The position numbers and the translations under genes were made by a program. Source: Forficula auricularia (taxonomy: Eukaryota > Arthropoda > Insecta > Dermaptera > Forficulidae). From it: a stretch of DNA of 64,000 bases. The notes beneath the pieces were generated by a model. That model had not been told where the DNA came from. It was given only the letters and a program-made list of their open reading frames with translations, and made no database searches. The stretch spans positions 6,150,420 through 6,214,419 of the forward strand of contig JALMQS010000089.1 of assembly GCA_024734495.1 (NCBI GenBank). The letters are read 5' to 3'. Below, piece by piece: positions 54,567 through 64,000 of the stretch (its first letter is position 1; the number at the start of each line of letters is the position of its first letter).

Positions 54567-56112
54567 CAAATAGTGAATCCATGGCATACCAATCAGTGGT
54601 ACCAGAGTCTTGCTCCATATTGTTGTCCTTAATCTTCTTTGAGATTCTATTTATATTGTCTATGTAGGTGTGTAAAATGTTATCAAGGCCTACTCCCCTA
54701 TGTACTGTTGATCCAGTGGCCTCAAACTGCTCGAATAGCATCTTAGAATACGTTCGTTTCCTGCTACCCGAAAATACAGGAATTGAGGCAGTTTGTATAT
54801 TCTTTGCGGACAATTCTTTGGTTTGGTTGGCTTGGCACGATTTTGAGAAATACCGTTGTTTAATGGGTCTGAAGAGAACAGTCTTCTTATCTTTTCTGTA
54901 TTTGCCCTTGAATGTGTCTCCAAACTTCTCCCTATTATACCAGGTTCCCTCATGCGTGATGGCGGCCAGTACACCAAAGTCTTCCTTGTACGTACCAAAC
55001 ATGCCATGGTAGAAGATTTGTCTTGCTTGTACCATAGTAAATCCTCCTTCCATTGTGAACTCCATACTTGATATTAATTTATAGAAAAGGAAAGCACCTC
55101 TTCCTGACATATTTAATGATCTGAGGATATCATCTCTACTGTATATTTTATTCTCCAATGTCCAGTGTGTATGTTTATAAAATTGCAATAAGGCTGTCAT
55201 AGGTATAAACATTCGATACTTATGCCTAGTGCTTGCTAAAATAGCCAGGTCTAGCATTTTTGTAATTAATGTTCTTATTTCTGAAGGCTTCTTACCTTTG
55301 ATTGTGGTAAGAACTTCTGTTATTTGATCAAAATGGGAGAATGTATTGATGCAGGCTTTCTTCCATTTTGTCTCATACGGTACAGGAGATAATAGGTAAC
55401 ATAATAGTTGAGTTGCAGGCCCCAAACTTTGTGCCATAGAGGAGCGTTTCTCTGGCGGAAAAGACATTCCTTCGCAAAGGATGTGATGGTACCCAAATAT
55501 TCCGTAGTGAGATATCTTTATTTTGTGAACAGTGTCACCAGACTTCTTAACGGTCATTGTACCATGCCCCATCCTTAGTTCGTCAACCCTATATTTATAA
55601 CCTACAATCATATCCATTATAGGGCCCATGATCCCATACCAGTTATTTTTAGAATCCTTGGTGATTTCTTCATACCTCAATCCTGCTTCGCCTGCGAGAG
55701 CTACAGCTCTTTCGATTGCAGTGGTTTTGGCTATGGTGTATTCAGTCCCAGAGGACATAATAGTGAAATTATCACCTACTTTTTCGCCCAAGTGTCCCCC
55801 TGTTTTTTGTGCCTGTTGGCGTTGGCAATTGTGAATGGTGAATATGATGTTAGCAATTTGATTGCCTGCCTCCACCGTCACAAGTTCAATTTTGGATTCA
55901 GTCACCAACCAGGATCCCAACTCCAAAATGTATCTGATTACTCCATACTTTAACCCTTTGTTTAGTGTGCCCACATTGGGGTCTTTAGTATCCAGCATTT
56001 TCTCATGGTCTTCGGAGCTCACAAACAATGTTCTAGGAGCTGATGTAGATGGGGTAGAAGTAGATGGACCAGGTGTTTCTGGAACAGTGATATCCATGGG
56101 GGTCGTAGCCAT
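54562..56112 (-). CDS. endogenous orthomyxovirus-like nucleoprotein, copy 2 (C-terminally truncated)
   Basis: A 516-codon ORF identical to copy 1 to residue 515, except Tyr for Ser at 299 and Ser for Leu at 425. Instead of the native tail it ends with Val and a TAA that come from the AT-rich junction sequence. There is no frame damage. The spacer to the next start codon (copy 1) is 217 bp and has no AATAAA, so copies could be read on one long transcript or each from its own leader. Confidence 0.75.
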   Translation of the reverse strand: MATTPMDITVPETPGPSTSTPSTSAPRTLFVSSEDHEKMLDTKDPNVGTLNKGLKYGVIRYILELGSWLVTESKIELVTVEAGNQIANIIFTIHNCQRQQAQKTGGHLGEKVGDNFTIMSSGTEYTIAKTTAIERAVALAGEAGLRYEEITKDSKNNWYGIMGPIMDMIVGYKYRVDELRMGHGTMTVKKSGDTVHKIKISHYGIFGYHHILCEGMSFPPEKRSSMAQSLGPATQLLCYLLSPVPYETKWKKACINTFSHFDQITEVLTTIKGKKPSEIRTLITKMLDLAILASTRHKYRMFIPMTALLQFYKHTHWTLENKIYSRDDILRSLNMSGRGAFLFYKLISSMEFTMEGGFTMVQARQIFYHGMFGTYKEDFGVLAAITHEGTWYNREKFGDTFKGKYRKDKKTVLFRPIKQRYFSKSCQANQTKELSAKNIQTASIPVFSGSRKRTYSKMLFEQFEATGSTVHRGVGLDNILHTYIDNINRISKKIKDNNMEQDSGTTDWYAMDSLFV

Positions 56113-56334
56113 TTTTCTAGAAAGAGCCTGTTCTTACTAAAAGATAATCTTTTAGTGAAATAATTTTTTATAAGCTTTATAATTTAAGGCTGAGAAAAAA
56201 ATGACATATAACATTAACGACATTAAGTTCCTTTTAGCATAATGGAGTTAAAAATTGCACAATTTCACAGGCATACCTCTGGAAGAGTTTAAATTTTCCT
56301 TCAATATACTATATATTATTTATATATTATTATA
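56113..56334 (-). promoter_or_regulatory. leader of copy 2
   Basis: Same as the copy 1 leader: candidate intron 56190-56276, palindrome 56136-56156, and the same TATA-like junction. Confidence 0.4.
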
Positions 56335-57880
56335 CAAATAGTGAATCCATGGCATACCAATCAGTGGTACCAGAGTCTTGCTCCATATTGTTGTCCTTAA
56401 TCTTCTTTGAGATTCTATTTATATTGTCTATGTAGGTGTGTAAAATGTTATCAAGGCCTACTCCCCTATGTACTGTTGATCCAGTGGCCTCAAACTGCTC
56501 GAATAGCATCTTAGAATACGTTCGTTTCCTGCTACCCGAAAATACAGGAATTGAGGCAGTTTGTATATTCTTTGCGGACAATTCTTTGGTTTGGTTGGCT
56601 TGGCACAATTTTGAGAAATACCGTTGTTTAATGGGTCTGAAGAGAACAGTCTTCTTATCTTTTCTGTATTTGCCCTTGAATGTGTCTCCAAACTTCTCCC
56701 TATTATACCAGGTTCCCTCATGCGTGATGGCGGCCAGTACACCAAAGTCTTCCTTGTACGTACCAAACATGCCATGGTAGAAGATTTGTCTTGCTTGTAC
56801 CATAGTAAATCCTCCTTCCATTGTGAACTCCATACTTGATATTAATTTATAGAAAAGGAAAGCACCTCTTCCTGACATATTTAATGATCTGAGGATATCA
56901 TCTCTACTGTATATTTTATTCTCCAATGTCCAGTGTGTATGTTTATAAAATTGCAATAAGGCTGTCATAGGTATAAACATTCGAGACTTATGCCTAGTGC
57001 TTGCTAAAATAGCCAGGTCTAGCATTTTTGTAATTAATGTTCTTATTTCTGAAGGCTTCTTACCTTTGATTGTGGTAAGAACTTCTGTTATTTGATCAAA
57101 ATGGGAGAATGTATTGATGCAGGCTTTCTTCCATTTTGTCTCATACGGTACAGGAGATAATAGGTAACATAATAGTTGAGTTGCAGGCCCCAAACTTTGT
57201 GCCATAGAGGAGCGTTTCTCTGGCGGAAAAGACATTCCTTCGCAAAGGATGTGATGGTACCCAAATATTCCGTAGTGAGATATCTTTATTTTGTGAACAG
57301 TGTCACCAGACTTCTTAACGGTCATTGTACCATGCCCCATCCTTAGTTCGTCAACCCTATATTTATAACCTACAATCATATCCATTATAGGGCCCATGAT
57401 CCCATACCAGTTATTTTTAGAATCCTTGGTGATTTCTTCATACCTCAATCCTGCTTCGCCTGCGAGAGCTACAGCTCTTTCGATTGCAGTGGTTTTGGCT
57501 ATGGTGTATTCAGTCCCAGAGGACATAATAGTGAAATTATCACCTACTTTTTCGCCCAAGTGTCCCCCTGTTTTTTGTGCCTGTTGGCGTTGGCAATTGT
57601 GAATGGTGAATATGATGTTAGCAATTTGATTGCCTGCCTCCACCGTCACAAGTTCAATTTTGGATTCAGTCACCAACCAGGATCCCAACTCCAAAATGTA
57701 TCTGATTACTCCATACTTTAACCCTTTGTTTAGTGTGCCCACATTGGGGTCTTTAGTATCCAGCATTTTCTCATGGTCTTCGGAGCTCACAAACAATGTT
57801 CTAGGAGCTGATGTAGATGGGGTAGAAGTAGATGGACCAGGTGTTTCTGGAACAGTGATATCCATGGGGGTCGTAGCCAT
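56330..57880 (-). CDS. endogenous orthomyxovirus-like nucleoprotein, copy 3 (C-terminally truncated)
   Basis: A 516-codon ORF with Ser at 299 and Leu at 425, i.e. identical to copy 1 over the shared 515 residues. It ends at the same junction-derived Val-stop. The 217-bp spacer downstream equals that after copy 2. Confidence 0.75.
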   Translation of the reverse strand: MATTPMDITVPETPGPSTSTPSTSAPRTLFVSSEDHEKMLDTKDPNVGTLNKGLKYGVIRYILELGSWLVTESKIELVTVEAGNQIANIIFTIHNCQRQQAQKTGGHLGEKVGDNFTIMSSGTEYTIAKTTAIERAVALAGEAGLRYEEITKDSKNNWYGIMGPIMDMIVGYKYRVDELRMGHGTMTVKKSGDTVHKIKISHYGIFGYHHILCEGMSFPPEKRSSMAQSLGPATQLLCYLLSPVPYETKWKKACINTFSHFDQITEVLTTIKGKKPSEIRTLITKMLDLAILASTRHKSRMFIPMTALLQFYKHTHWTLENKIYSRDDILRSLNMSGRGAFLFYKLISSMEFTMEGGFTMVQARQIFYHGMFGTYKEDFGVLAAITHEGTWYNREKFGDTFKGKYRKDKKTVLFRPIKQRYFSKLCQANQTKELSAKNIQTASIPVFSGSRKRTYSKMLFEQFEATGSTVHRGVGLDNILHTYIDNINRISKKIKDNNMEQDSGTTDWYAMDSLFV

Positions 57881-58108
57881 TTTTCTAGAAAGAGCCTGTT
57901 CTTACTAAAAGATAATCTTTTAGTGAAATAATTTTTTATAAGCTTTATAATTTAAGGCTGAGAAAAAAATGACATATAACATTAACGACATTAAGTTCCT
58001 TTTAGCATAATGGAGTTAAAAATTGCACAATTTCACAGGCATACCTCTGGAAGAGTTTAAATTTTCCTTCAATATACTATATATTATATATTATTATATA
58101 TTATTATA
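57881..58108 (-). promoter_or_regulatory. leader of copy 3
   Basis: Same elements: candidate intron 57958-58044, palindrome 57904-57924. The TA-rich junction is 6 bp longer and lacks the TTTATATATT spacing of copies 1 and 2. Confidence 0.4.
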
Positions 58109-59654
58109 CAAATAGTGAATCCATGGCATACCAATCAGTGGTACCAGAGTCTTGCTCCATATTGTTGTCCTTAATCTTCTTTGAGATTCTATTTATATTG
58201 TCTATGTAGGTGTGTAAAATGTTATCAAGGCCTACTCCCCTATGTACTGTTGATCCAGTGGCCTCAAACTGCTCGAATAGCATCTTAGAATACGTTCGTT
58301 TCCTGCTACCCGAAAATACAGGAATTGAGGCAGTTTGTATATTCTTTGCGGACAATTCTTTGGTTTGGTTGGCTTGGCACAATTTTGAGAAATACCGTTG
58401 TTTAATGGGTCTGAAGAGAACAGTCTTCTTATCTTTTCTGTATTTGCCCTTGAATGTGTCTCCAAACTTCTCCCTATTATACCAGGTTCCCTCATGCGTG
58501 ATGGCGGCCAGTACACCAAAGTCTTCCTTGTACGTACCAAACATGCCATGGTAGAAGATTTGTCTTGCTTGTACCATAGTAAATCCTCCTTCCATTGTGA
58601 ACTCCATACTTGATATTAATTTATAGAAAAGGAAAGCACCTCTTCCTGACATATTTAATGATCTGAGGATATCATCTCTACTGTATATTTTATTCTCCAA
58701 TGTCCAGTGTGTATGTTTATAAAATTGCAATAAGGCTGTCATAGGTATAAACATTCGATACTTATGCCTAGTGCTTGCTAAAATAGCCAGGTCTAGCATT
58801 TTTGTAATTAATGTTCTTATTTCTGAAGGCTTCTTACCTTTGATTGTGGTAAGAACTTCTGTTATTTGATCAAAATGGGAGAATGTATTGATGCAGGCTT
58901 TCTTCCATTTTGTCTCATACGGTACAGGAGATAATAGGTAACATAATAGTTGAGTTGCAGGCCCCAAACTTTGTGCCATAGAGGAGCGTTTCTCTGGCGG
59001 AAAAGACATTCCTTCGCAAAGGATGTGATGGTACCCAAATATTCCGTAGTGAGATATCTTTATTTTGTGAACAGTGTCACCAGACTTCTTAACGGTCATT
59101 GTACCATGCCCCATCCTTAGTTCGTCAACCCTATATTTATAACCTACAATCATATCCATTATAGGGCCCATGATCCCATACCAGTTATTTTTAGAATCCT
59201 TGGTGATTTCTTCATACCTCAATCCTGCTTCGCCTGCGAGAGCTACAGCTCTTTCGATTGCAGTGGTTTTGGCTATGGTGTATTCAGTCCCAGAGGACAT
59301 AATAGTGAAATTATCACCTACTTTTTCGCCCAAGTGTCCCCCTGTTTTTTGTGCCTGTTGGCGTTGGCAATTGTGAATGGTGAATATGATGTTAGCAATT
59401 TGATTGCCTGCCTCCACCGTCACAAGTTCAATTTTGGATTCAGTCACCAACCAGGATCCCAACTCCAAAATGTATCTGATTACTCCATACTTTAACCCTT
59501 TGTTTAGTGTGCCCACATTGGGGTCTTTAGTATCCAGCATTTTCTCATGGTCTTCGGAGCTCACAAACAATGTTCTAGGAGCTGATGTAGATGGGGTAGA
59601 AGTAGATGGACCAGGTGTTTCTGGAACAGTGATATCCATGGGGGTCGTAGCCAT
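58104..59654 (-). CDS. endogenous orthomyxovirus-like nucleoprotein, copy 4 (C-terminally truncated)
   Basis: A 516-codon ORF with Tyr at 299 and Leu at 425. The downstream spacer is 223 bp because the TA-rich junction differs in length from those of copies 2 and 3. Confidence 0.75.
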   Translation of the reverse strand: MATTPMDITVPETPGPSTSTPSTSAPRTLFVSSEDHEKMLDTKDPNVGTLNKGLKYGVIRYILELGSWLVTESKIELVTVEAGNQIANIIFTIHNCQRQQAQKTGGHLGEKVGDNFTIMSSGTEYTIAKTTAIERAVALAGEAGLRYEEITKDSKNNWYGIMGPIMDMIVGYKYRVDELRMGHGTMTVKKSGDTVHKIKISHYGIFGYHHILCEGMSFPPEKRSSMAQSLGPATQLLCYLLSPVPYETKWKKACINTFSHFDQITEVLTTIKGKKPSEIRTLITKMLDLAILASTRHKYRMFIPMTALLQFYKHTHWTLENKIYSRDDILRSLNMSGRGAFLFYKLISSMEFTMEGGFTMVQARQIFYHGMFGTYKEDFGVLAAITHEGTWYNREKFGDTFKGKYRKDKKTVLFRPIKQRYFSKLCQANQTKELSAKNIQTASIPVFSGSRKRTYSKMLFEQFEATGSTVHRGVGLDNILHTYIDNINRISKKIKDNNMEQDSGTTDWYAMDSLFV

Positions 59655-59889
59655 TTTTCTAGAAAGAGCCTGTTCTTACTAAAAGATAATCTTTTAGTGA
59701 AATAATTTTTTATAAGCTTTATAATTTAAGGCTGAGAAAAAAATGACATATAACATTAACGACATTAAGTTCCTTTTAGCATAATGGAGTTAAAAATTGC
59801 ACAATTTCACAGGCATACCTCTGGAAGAGTTTAAATTTTCCTTCAATATACTATATATTATTTTTATATATTATTTATATATTATTATA
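59655..59889 (-). promoter_or_regulatory. leader of copy 4
   Basis: Same elements: candidate intron 59732-59818, palindrome 59678-59698. The TA-rich junction has two TATATAAA-like boxes. Confidence 0.4.
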
Positions 59890-61435
59890 CAAATAGTGAA
59901 TCCATGGCATACCAATCAGTGGTACCAGAGTCTTGCTCCATATTGTTGTCCTTAATCTTCTTTGAGATTCTATTTATATTGTCTATGTAGGTGTGTAAAA
60001 TGTTATCAAGGCCTACTCCCCTATGTACTGTTGATCCAGTGGCCTCAAACTGCTCGAATAGCATCTTAGAATACGTTCGTTTCCTGCTACCCGAAAATAC
60101 AGGAATTGAGGCAGTTTGTATATTCTTTGCGGACAATTCTTTGGTTTGGTTGGCTTGGCACAATTTTGAGAAATACCGTTGTTTAATGGGTCTGAAGAGA
60201 ACAGTCTTCTTATCTTTTCTGTATTTGCCCTTGAATGTGTCTCCAAACTTCTCCCTATTATACCAGGTTCCCTCATGCGTGATGGCGGCCAGTACACCAA
60301 AGTCTTCCTTGTACGTACCAAACATGCCATGGTAGAAGATTTGTCTTGCTTGTACCATAGTAAATCCTCCTTCCATTGTGAACTCCATACTTGATATTAA
60401 TTTATAGAAAAGGAAAGCACCTCTTCCTGACATATTTAATGATCTGAGGATATCATCTCTACTGTATATTTTATTCTCCAATGTCCAGTGTGTATGTTTA
60501 TAAAATTGCAATAAGGCTGTCATAGGTATAAACATTCGATACTTATGCCTAGTGCTTGCTAAAATAGCCAGGTCTAGCATTTTTGTAATTAATGTTCTTA
60601 TTTCTGAAGGCTTCTTACCTTTGATTGTGGTAAGAACTTCTGTTATTTGATCAAAATGGGAGAATGTATTGATGCAGGCTTTCTTCCATTTTGTCTCATA
60701 CGGTACAGGAGATAATAGGTAACATAATAGTTGAGTTGCAGGCCCCAAACTTTGTGCCATAGAGGAGCGTTTCTCTGGCGGAAAAGACATTCCTTCGCAA
60801 AGGATGTGATGGTACCCAAATATTCCGTAGTCAGATATCTTTATTTTGTGAACAGTGTCACCAGACTTCTTAACGGTCATTGTACCATGCCCCATCCTTA
60901 GTTCGTCAACCCTATATTTATAACCTACAATCATATCCATTATAGGGCCCATGATCCCATACCAGTTATTTTTAGAATCCTTGGTGATTTCTTCATACCT
61001 CAATCCTGCTTCGCCTGCGAGAGCTACAGCTCTTTCGATTGCAGTGGTTTTGGCTATGGTGTATTCAGTCCCAGAGGACATAATAGTGAAATTATCACCT
61101 ACTTTTTCGCCCAAGTGTCCCCCTGTTTTTTGTGCCTGTTGGCGTTGGCAATTGTGAATGGTGAATATGATGTTAGCAATTTGATTGCCTGCCTCCACCG
61201 TCACAAGTTCAATTTTGGATTCAGTCACCAACCAGGATCCCAACTCCAAAATGTATCTGATTACTCCATACTTTAACCCTTTGTTTAGTGTGCCCACATT
61301 GGGGTCTTTAGTATCCAGCATTTTCTCATGGTCTTCGGAGCTCACAAACAATGTTCTAGGAGCTGATGTAGATGGGGTAGAAGTAGATGGACCAGGTGTT
61401 TCTGGAACAGTGATATCCATGGGGGTCGTAGCCAT
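59885..61435 (-). CDS. endogenous orthomyxovirus-like nucleoprotein, copy 5 (C-terminally truncated)
   Basis: A 516-codon ORF with Tyr at 299 and a private Asp for His at 202. The downstream spacer is 230 bp with the longest TA-rich junction. This is the 5'-most copy. Its upstream flank beyond about 61670 is unique sequence, so it shows where the original unit began. Confidence 0.75.
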   Translation of the reverse strand: MATTPMDITVPETPGPSTSTPSTSAPRTLFVSSEDHEKMLDTKDPNVGTLNKGLKYGVIRYILELGSWLVTESKIELVTVEAGNQIANIIFTIHNCQRQQAQKTGGHLGEKVGDNFTIMSSGTEYTIAKTTAIERAVALAGEAGLRYEEITKDSKNNWYGIMGPIMDMIVGYKYRVDELRMGHGTMTVKKSGDTVHKIKISDYGIFGYHHILCEGMSFPPEKRSSMAQSLGPATQLLCYLLSPVPYETKWKKACINTFSHFDQITEVLTTIKGKKPSEIRTLITKMLDLAILASTRHKYRMFIPMTALLQFYKHTHWTLENKIYSRDDILRSLNMSGRGAFLFYKLISSMEFTMEGGFTMVQARQIFYHGMFGTYKEDFGVLAAITHEGTWYNREKFGDTFKGKYRKDKKTVLFRPIKQRYFSKLCQANQTKELSAKNIQTASIPVFSGSRKRTYSKMLFEQFEATGSTVHRGVGLDNILHTYIDNINRISKKIKDNNMEQDSGTTDWYAMDSLFV

Positions 61436-61670
61436 TTTTCTAGAAAGAGCCTGTTCTTACTAAAAGATAATCTTTTAGTGAAATAATTTTTTATAAGCTT
61501 TATAATTTAAGGCTGAGAAAAAAATGACATATAACATTAACGACATTAAGTTCCTTTTAGCATAATGGAGTTAAAAATTGCACAATTTCACAGGCATACC
61601 TCTGGAAGAGTTTAAATTTTCCTTCAATATACTATATATTATTTTTATATATTATTTATATATTATTATT
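61436..61670 (-). promoter_or_regulatory. leader of copy 5 (original upstream flank)
   Basis: Same elements: candidate intron 61513-61599, palindrome 61459-61479. It continues into unique AT-rich sequence, so any ancestral promoter should lie here. Confidence 0.4.
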
Positions 61671-63460
61671 TAAAAATTTTTTTATAATAATATAATTGCT
61701 TATAACAATGCTGCACCTGTCTAGAATTTGGATCGATGTGGTGAGGACCCTCCCAAAGAACATTCTCATGTAGTTCAGAAAAAAAAAATGACGATTAAAT
61801 TGACAGGAAATTGACTTTTATCGGCTCCTTTGATTTTCTAGCCCCTACTACCCCTCCAATTTTTACTTTCACATTTATATTTTATAGAATATATTATGGA
61901 AGTATTGCGATCACCTGCCTGGGTCCTGACTTTGAGAACTTCTATCTTAGACATGAAAAATAATCATTTCATTTTGTAACTTCTAGGTGGAAGGAATCAA
62001 AACCCTTAATATTCGGAAACCGGATTTAGGACATAAAACCGGATATTGTGGTCCCCAGAGGCCAAAAATACATTGGTCAGTGCGTGTGTACCCCCCCCCC
62101 TCGCGTTTCACAACCATAAGTCTCAGAGCTACGAAATTCGAAACTTAACCTCGATATAGTCTAGGAGTACACTCACTCACTCTATTATACATTCTATGTG
62201 GTAGCTTAAGGAGCCTAAGGTTCATCACTGATTGGGGGTTGGGTTTCTTAAGGCCAATTAACTTTGCAATTAACTGACTAATATCGGAGAACGTGTTTAC
62301 ACCTTGAATGGACCTGCTTCCCTTGAAGTCTAGCACTTAAAGCTTTGATAATGCAAACAGATTCTCGGATAACAACTCCCTTTGCTAAGGAGGGTAATAT
62401 GCGGGACCAGGAAGCCTTAGTTAAAAACTACCCTCGAAAGCACTTCTCATCCGAAGACTTCAAAATAAATAAAGTTAAATGAATTGATTTGACCGCAGGT
62501 TCGAATAATGTACTAGTAATCAAAACTACTTTGAAAAGTTGGAAATGTTCTGCAAAATATTTTTATTTTCAAGATTCAAATTAATTGTAATTTGTTTTTA
62601 ATAATAATTAAAAACAGAATTGGCTAAATAACTTTCATTAAACCTTTTTGATAAGAAAATTGTAGTATTAACTTATTAAAAAATAAAATACATATCTCAG
62701 AGATGGAAGACTCCTTTTTATTTTATTTTTAAAAATGGCTGAGGAAGCAGTATAAAAACTCAAATTTAATATTTTAACAAAATATAACAGCTTTTTATTT
62801 TTATTTTAAAAATCAGCAGTGGAAAAAATATCAAATGAACATGTTAAAATAACATTATGTTTTATAAAATAAATACAATTTCTTATGATCAATATATTAA
62901 TTGCAACATAGAAAAATTCAATAGGTTGATTGAAAATTATATCAATTAAGAAATACAATTCTGAATTAAAGAGTGAATCAATTTTAATATAATAGAAAAA
63001 TATTCTAATATTTAAACATTAATATATAAATAGTTTTACAAATAATTATTAAAACTACTTAGCTTGTTTTTCAAAAAGATTGTTCCATGAGTAATTATTT
63101 TTCAACAATAGAACGCCTTTAATGTAGCCGTTTTCTCAAAGAAAATGTGTTCGTCCTCGTTCCAAACTAAAGTCTTGCAATAGTTGGAAGCAGGCTATGT
63201 GAGAAATCCTTTTCTCTGGAGTTCCTTTGAACCCGTCAATTCAGGTTGATAATTACCACGTAATTAATCAAACAAGATATTTAAAGACAATGGTTTAACA
63301 CCACAACGGATGAAAAACGGATAAATGAAAATGAATTAGGGTTCAATATAGACGATTGAAACCCCAAAATCTAATAAGAGTGCGTGCGTCTACGACTTTT
63401 TCAAAAAGTAAGGTCAGACCACGACTTTAACCACCACTGTGGGTATAATTAATTAAACAA
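61671..63460. other. no supported gene
   Basis: AT-rich. A run of about ten C residues occurs near 62090-62100. No exon of the TMEM151-like gene was recognised. Confidence 0.45.
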
Positions 63461-63752
63461 TAGCCTCTGTATACGGGCTAGTCAAAATGGCCACGCAGGC
63501 AAGGGGTGTCTGCCCTAAAAGGCATGTATATGGATCTCTCTCGCTAGAGAAGCCGAGAGCAGAATCTTGAGTCCGCTTTAGCTAAAAGGAAAAACGCAAC
63601 TGAACTAGCCACTGTATATGGGCTAGTCAAAATGGCCACGCAGGCAAGGGGTGTCTGCCCTAAAAGGCATGTATATGGAATCTCTCCCGCTTGAAAAGCC
63701 GAGAGCAGAAACCAGAGTCCGCTTTAGCTAAGAGGAAAAACGCAACTGAACT
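63461..63752 (+). repeat. 145-bp tandem duplication
   Basis: Two units start TAGCCTCTGTATACGGGCTA (63461) and TAGCCACTGTATATGGGCTA (63606). Both contain ATGGCCACGCAGGCAAGGGG and AAAAACGCAACTGAACT and differ at scattered bases. They are more GC-rich than the surroundings. Confidence 0.85.
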
Positions 63753-64000
63753 CAGCCCGCTTCACTCGAAGTAAAGGGGCCACCGACGGTCACGTGATCA
63801 AAACGAGCATTCTGATTGGTTAACGTCATGTGTTTTTTATGACTGCATTTGCTTTTCTTAGAGAAGCTGGCTTTAAAAGGCGACTAGAATTTGTCTATTT
63901 CTCTAAATAAATTCCTCTGGAACTACAAAGTAATGAATAATAGCGAGTATAATTGATTTTTCGTTTGAAAAGATATCGGTTTTGTTTTGAAATTCAATCT
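63753..64000. other. possible promoter or LTR-like sequence
   Basis: CACGTGATCA, ATTGGTTAA (CCAAT-type on the other strand) and CTTTAAAAGGCG (about 63871) follow the 145-bp duplication, like a promoter region. I see no ORF and no defined element ends. Confidence 0.2.

Larger units (their letters stand above)
52799..61670 (-). repeat. five-unit tandem array of the nucleoprotein-like gene
   Basis: Unit starts (CAAATAGTGAATCC on the + strand) are at 52799, 54567, 56335, 58109 and 59890, giving periods of 1768, 1768, 1774 and 1781 bp. All length variation I could find is in the TA-rich junctions. The unit comprises leader plus codons 1-515. The junction joins codon 515 to TA-rich sequence that also flanks copy 5, consistent with an initial duplication between an upstream TA-rich site and the ORF, then unequal exchange. 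Confidence 0.95.

Noticed and set aside
52922..60330. A second 105-codon minus-strand frame in each nucleoprotein copy, as a possible overlapping gene
   Set aside because: It overlaps the ORF in another frame, with no start context, domain or independent conservation that can be judged from near-identical copies.
52900..61463. Plus-strand frames of 68-114 codons repeated through the nucleoprotein array
   Set aside because: They are opposite-strand shadows of the conserved minus-strand ORF, repeat only because the array does, and show no domain of their own.

Overview
The window looks like AT-rich nuclear DNA of an arthropod, most likely an insect (hemipteran-like in its mix of hAT, PIF/Harbinger, RTE, Jockey and Penelope debris and in its LRR-type repeat genes; this is inference, not proof). 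It contains the interior of one host gene on the + strand: three GC-rich exons (18564-18725, 40081-40304, 50319-50539) that splice in frame and match the TMEM151 family of multipass membrane proteins. The introns between them are 21.4 and 10.0 kb, and the gene starts and ends outside the window. Everything else lies in introns or flanks and is dominated by transposon remains. || Layout: 1-10 kb: sparse AT-rich DNA with a zinc-finger scrap, a Tc1-like remnant, a tandem duplication (5.2-6.3 kb), a truncated U1 snRNA copy fused to an antisense 18S rRNA fragment (6.88-7.23 kb), and hAT-type repeats. 10-18 kb: a complete but dead Tc1 element with long inverted repeats, an internally deleted pogo element, and mariner and hAT ends. 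19-27 kb: Penelope-like, LRR-like and LINE fragments, a seven-monomer ~340-bp coding repeat array, two copies of a hAT-transposase fragment, and a solo LTR with a 4-bp target duplication. 27-31 kb: a 3.7-kb hAT element with a perfect 8-bp target duplication, holding a 445-bp tandem repeat and a LINE. 31-39 kb: MADF, RTE, OTU and piggyBac fragments and repeated blocks. 41-46 kb: a nested stack of Penelope, pogo, inverted-repeat and piggyBac elements. 46.7-49.1 kb: a Jockey LINE with a 9-bp target duplication. 50.8-51.8 kb: a hAT element. || The main discovery is at 52.7-61.7 kb: five head-to-tail copies (period 1768-1781 bp) of an intact ORF of 539 or 516 codons on the - strand. The protein resembles the nucleoprotein of orthomyxovirus-like (quaranjavirus-type) negative-strand RNA viruses, so this is a tandemly amplified endogenous viral element. 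Only the 3'-most copy keeps the native C-terminus and a poly(A) signal. The other four end 23 codons early at a stop supplied by an AT-rich junction. Every copy carries the same ~200-bp leader with TATA-like sequence, a possible 87-nt intron and a perfect 21-nt palindrome. If the host gene continues to the right, the array is antisense inside its intron, and most transposon coding remains in the window are also antisense to that gene. That arrangement fits either selection against sense insertions or a source of antisense (piRNA-like) transcripts.
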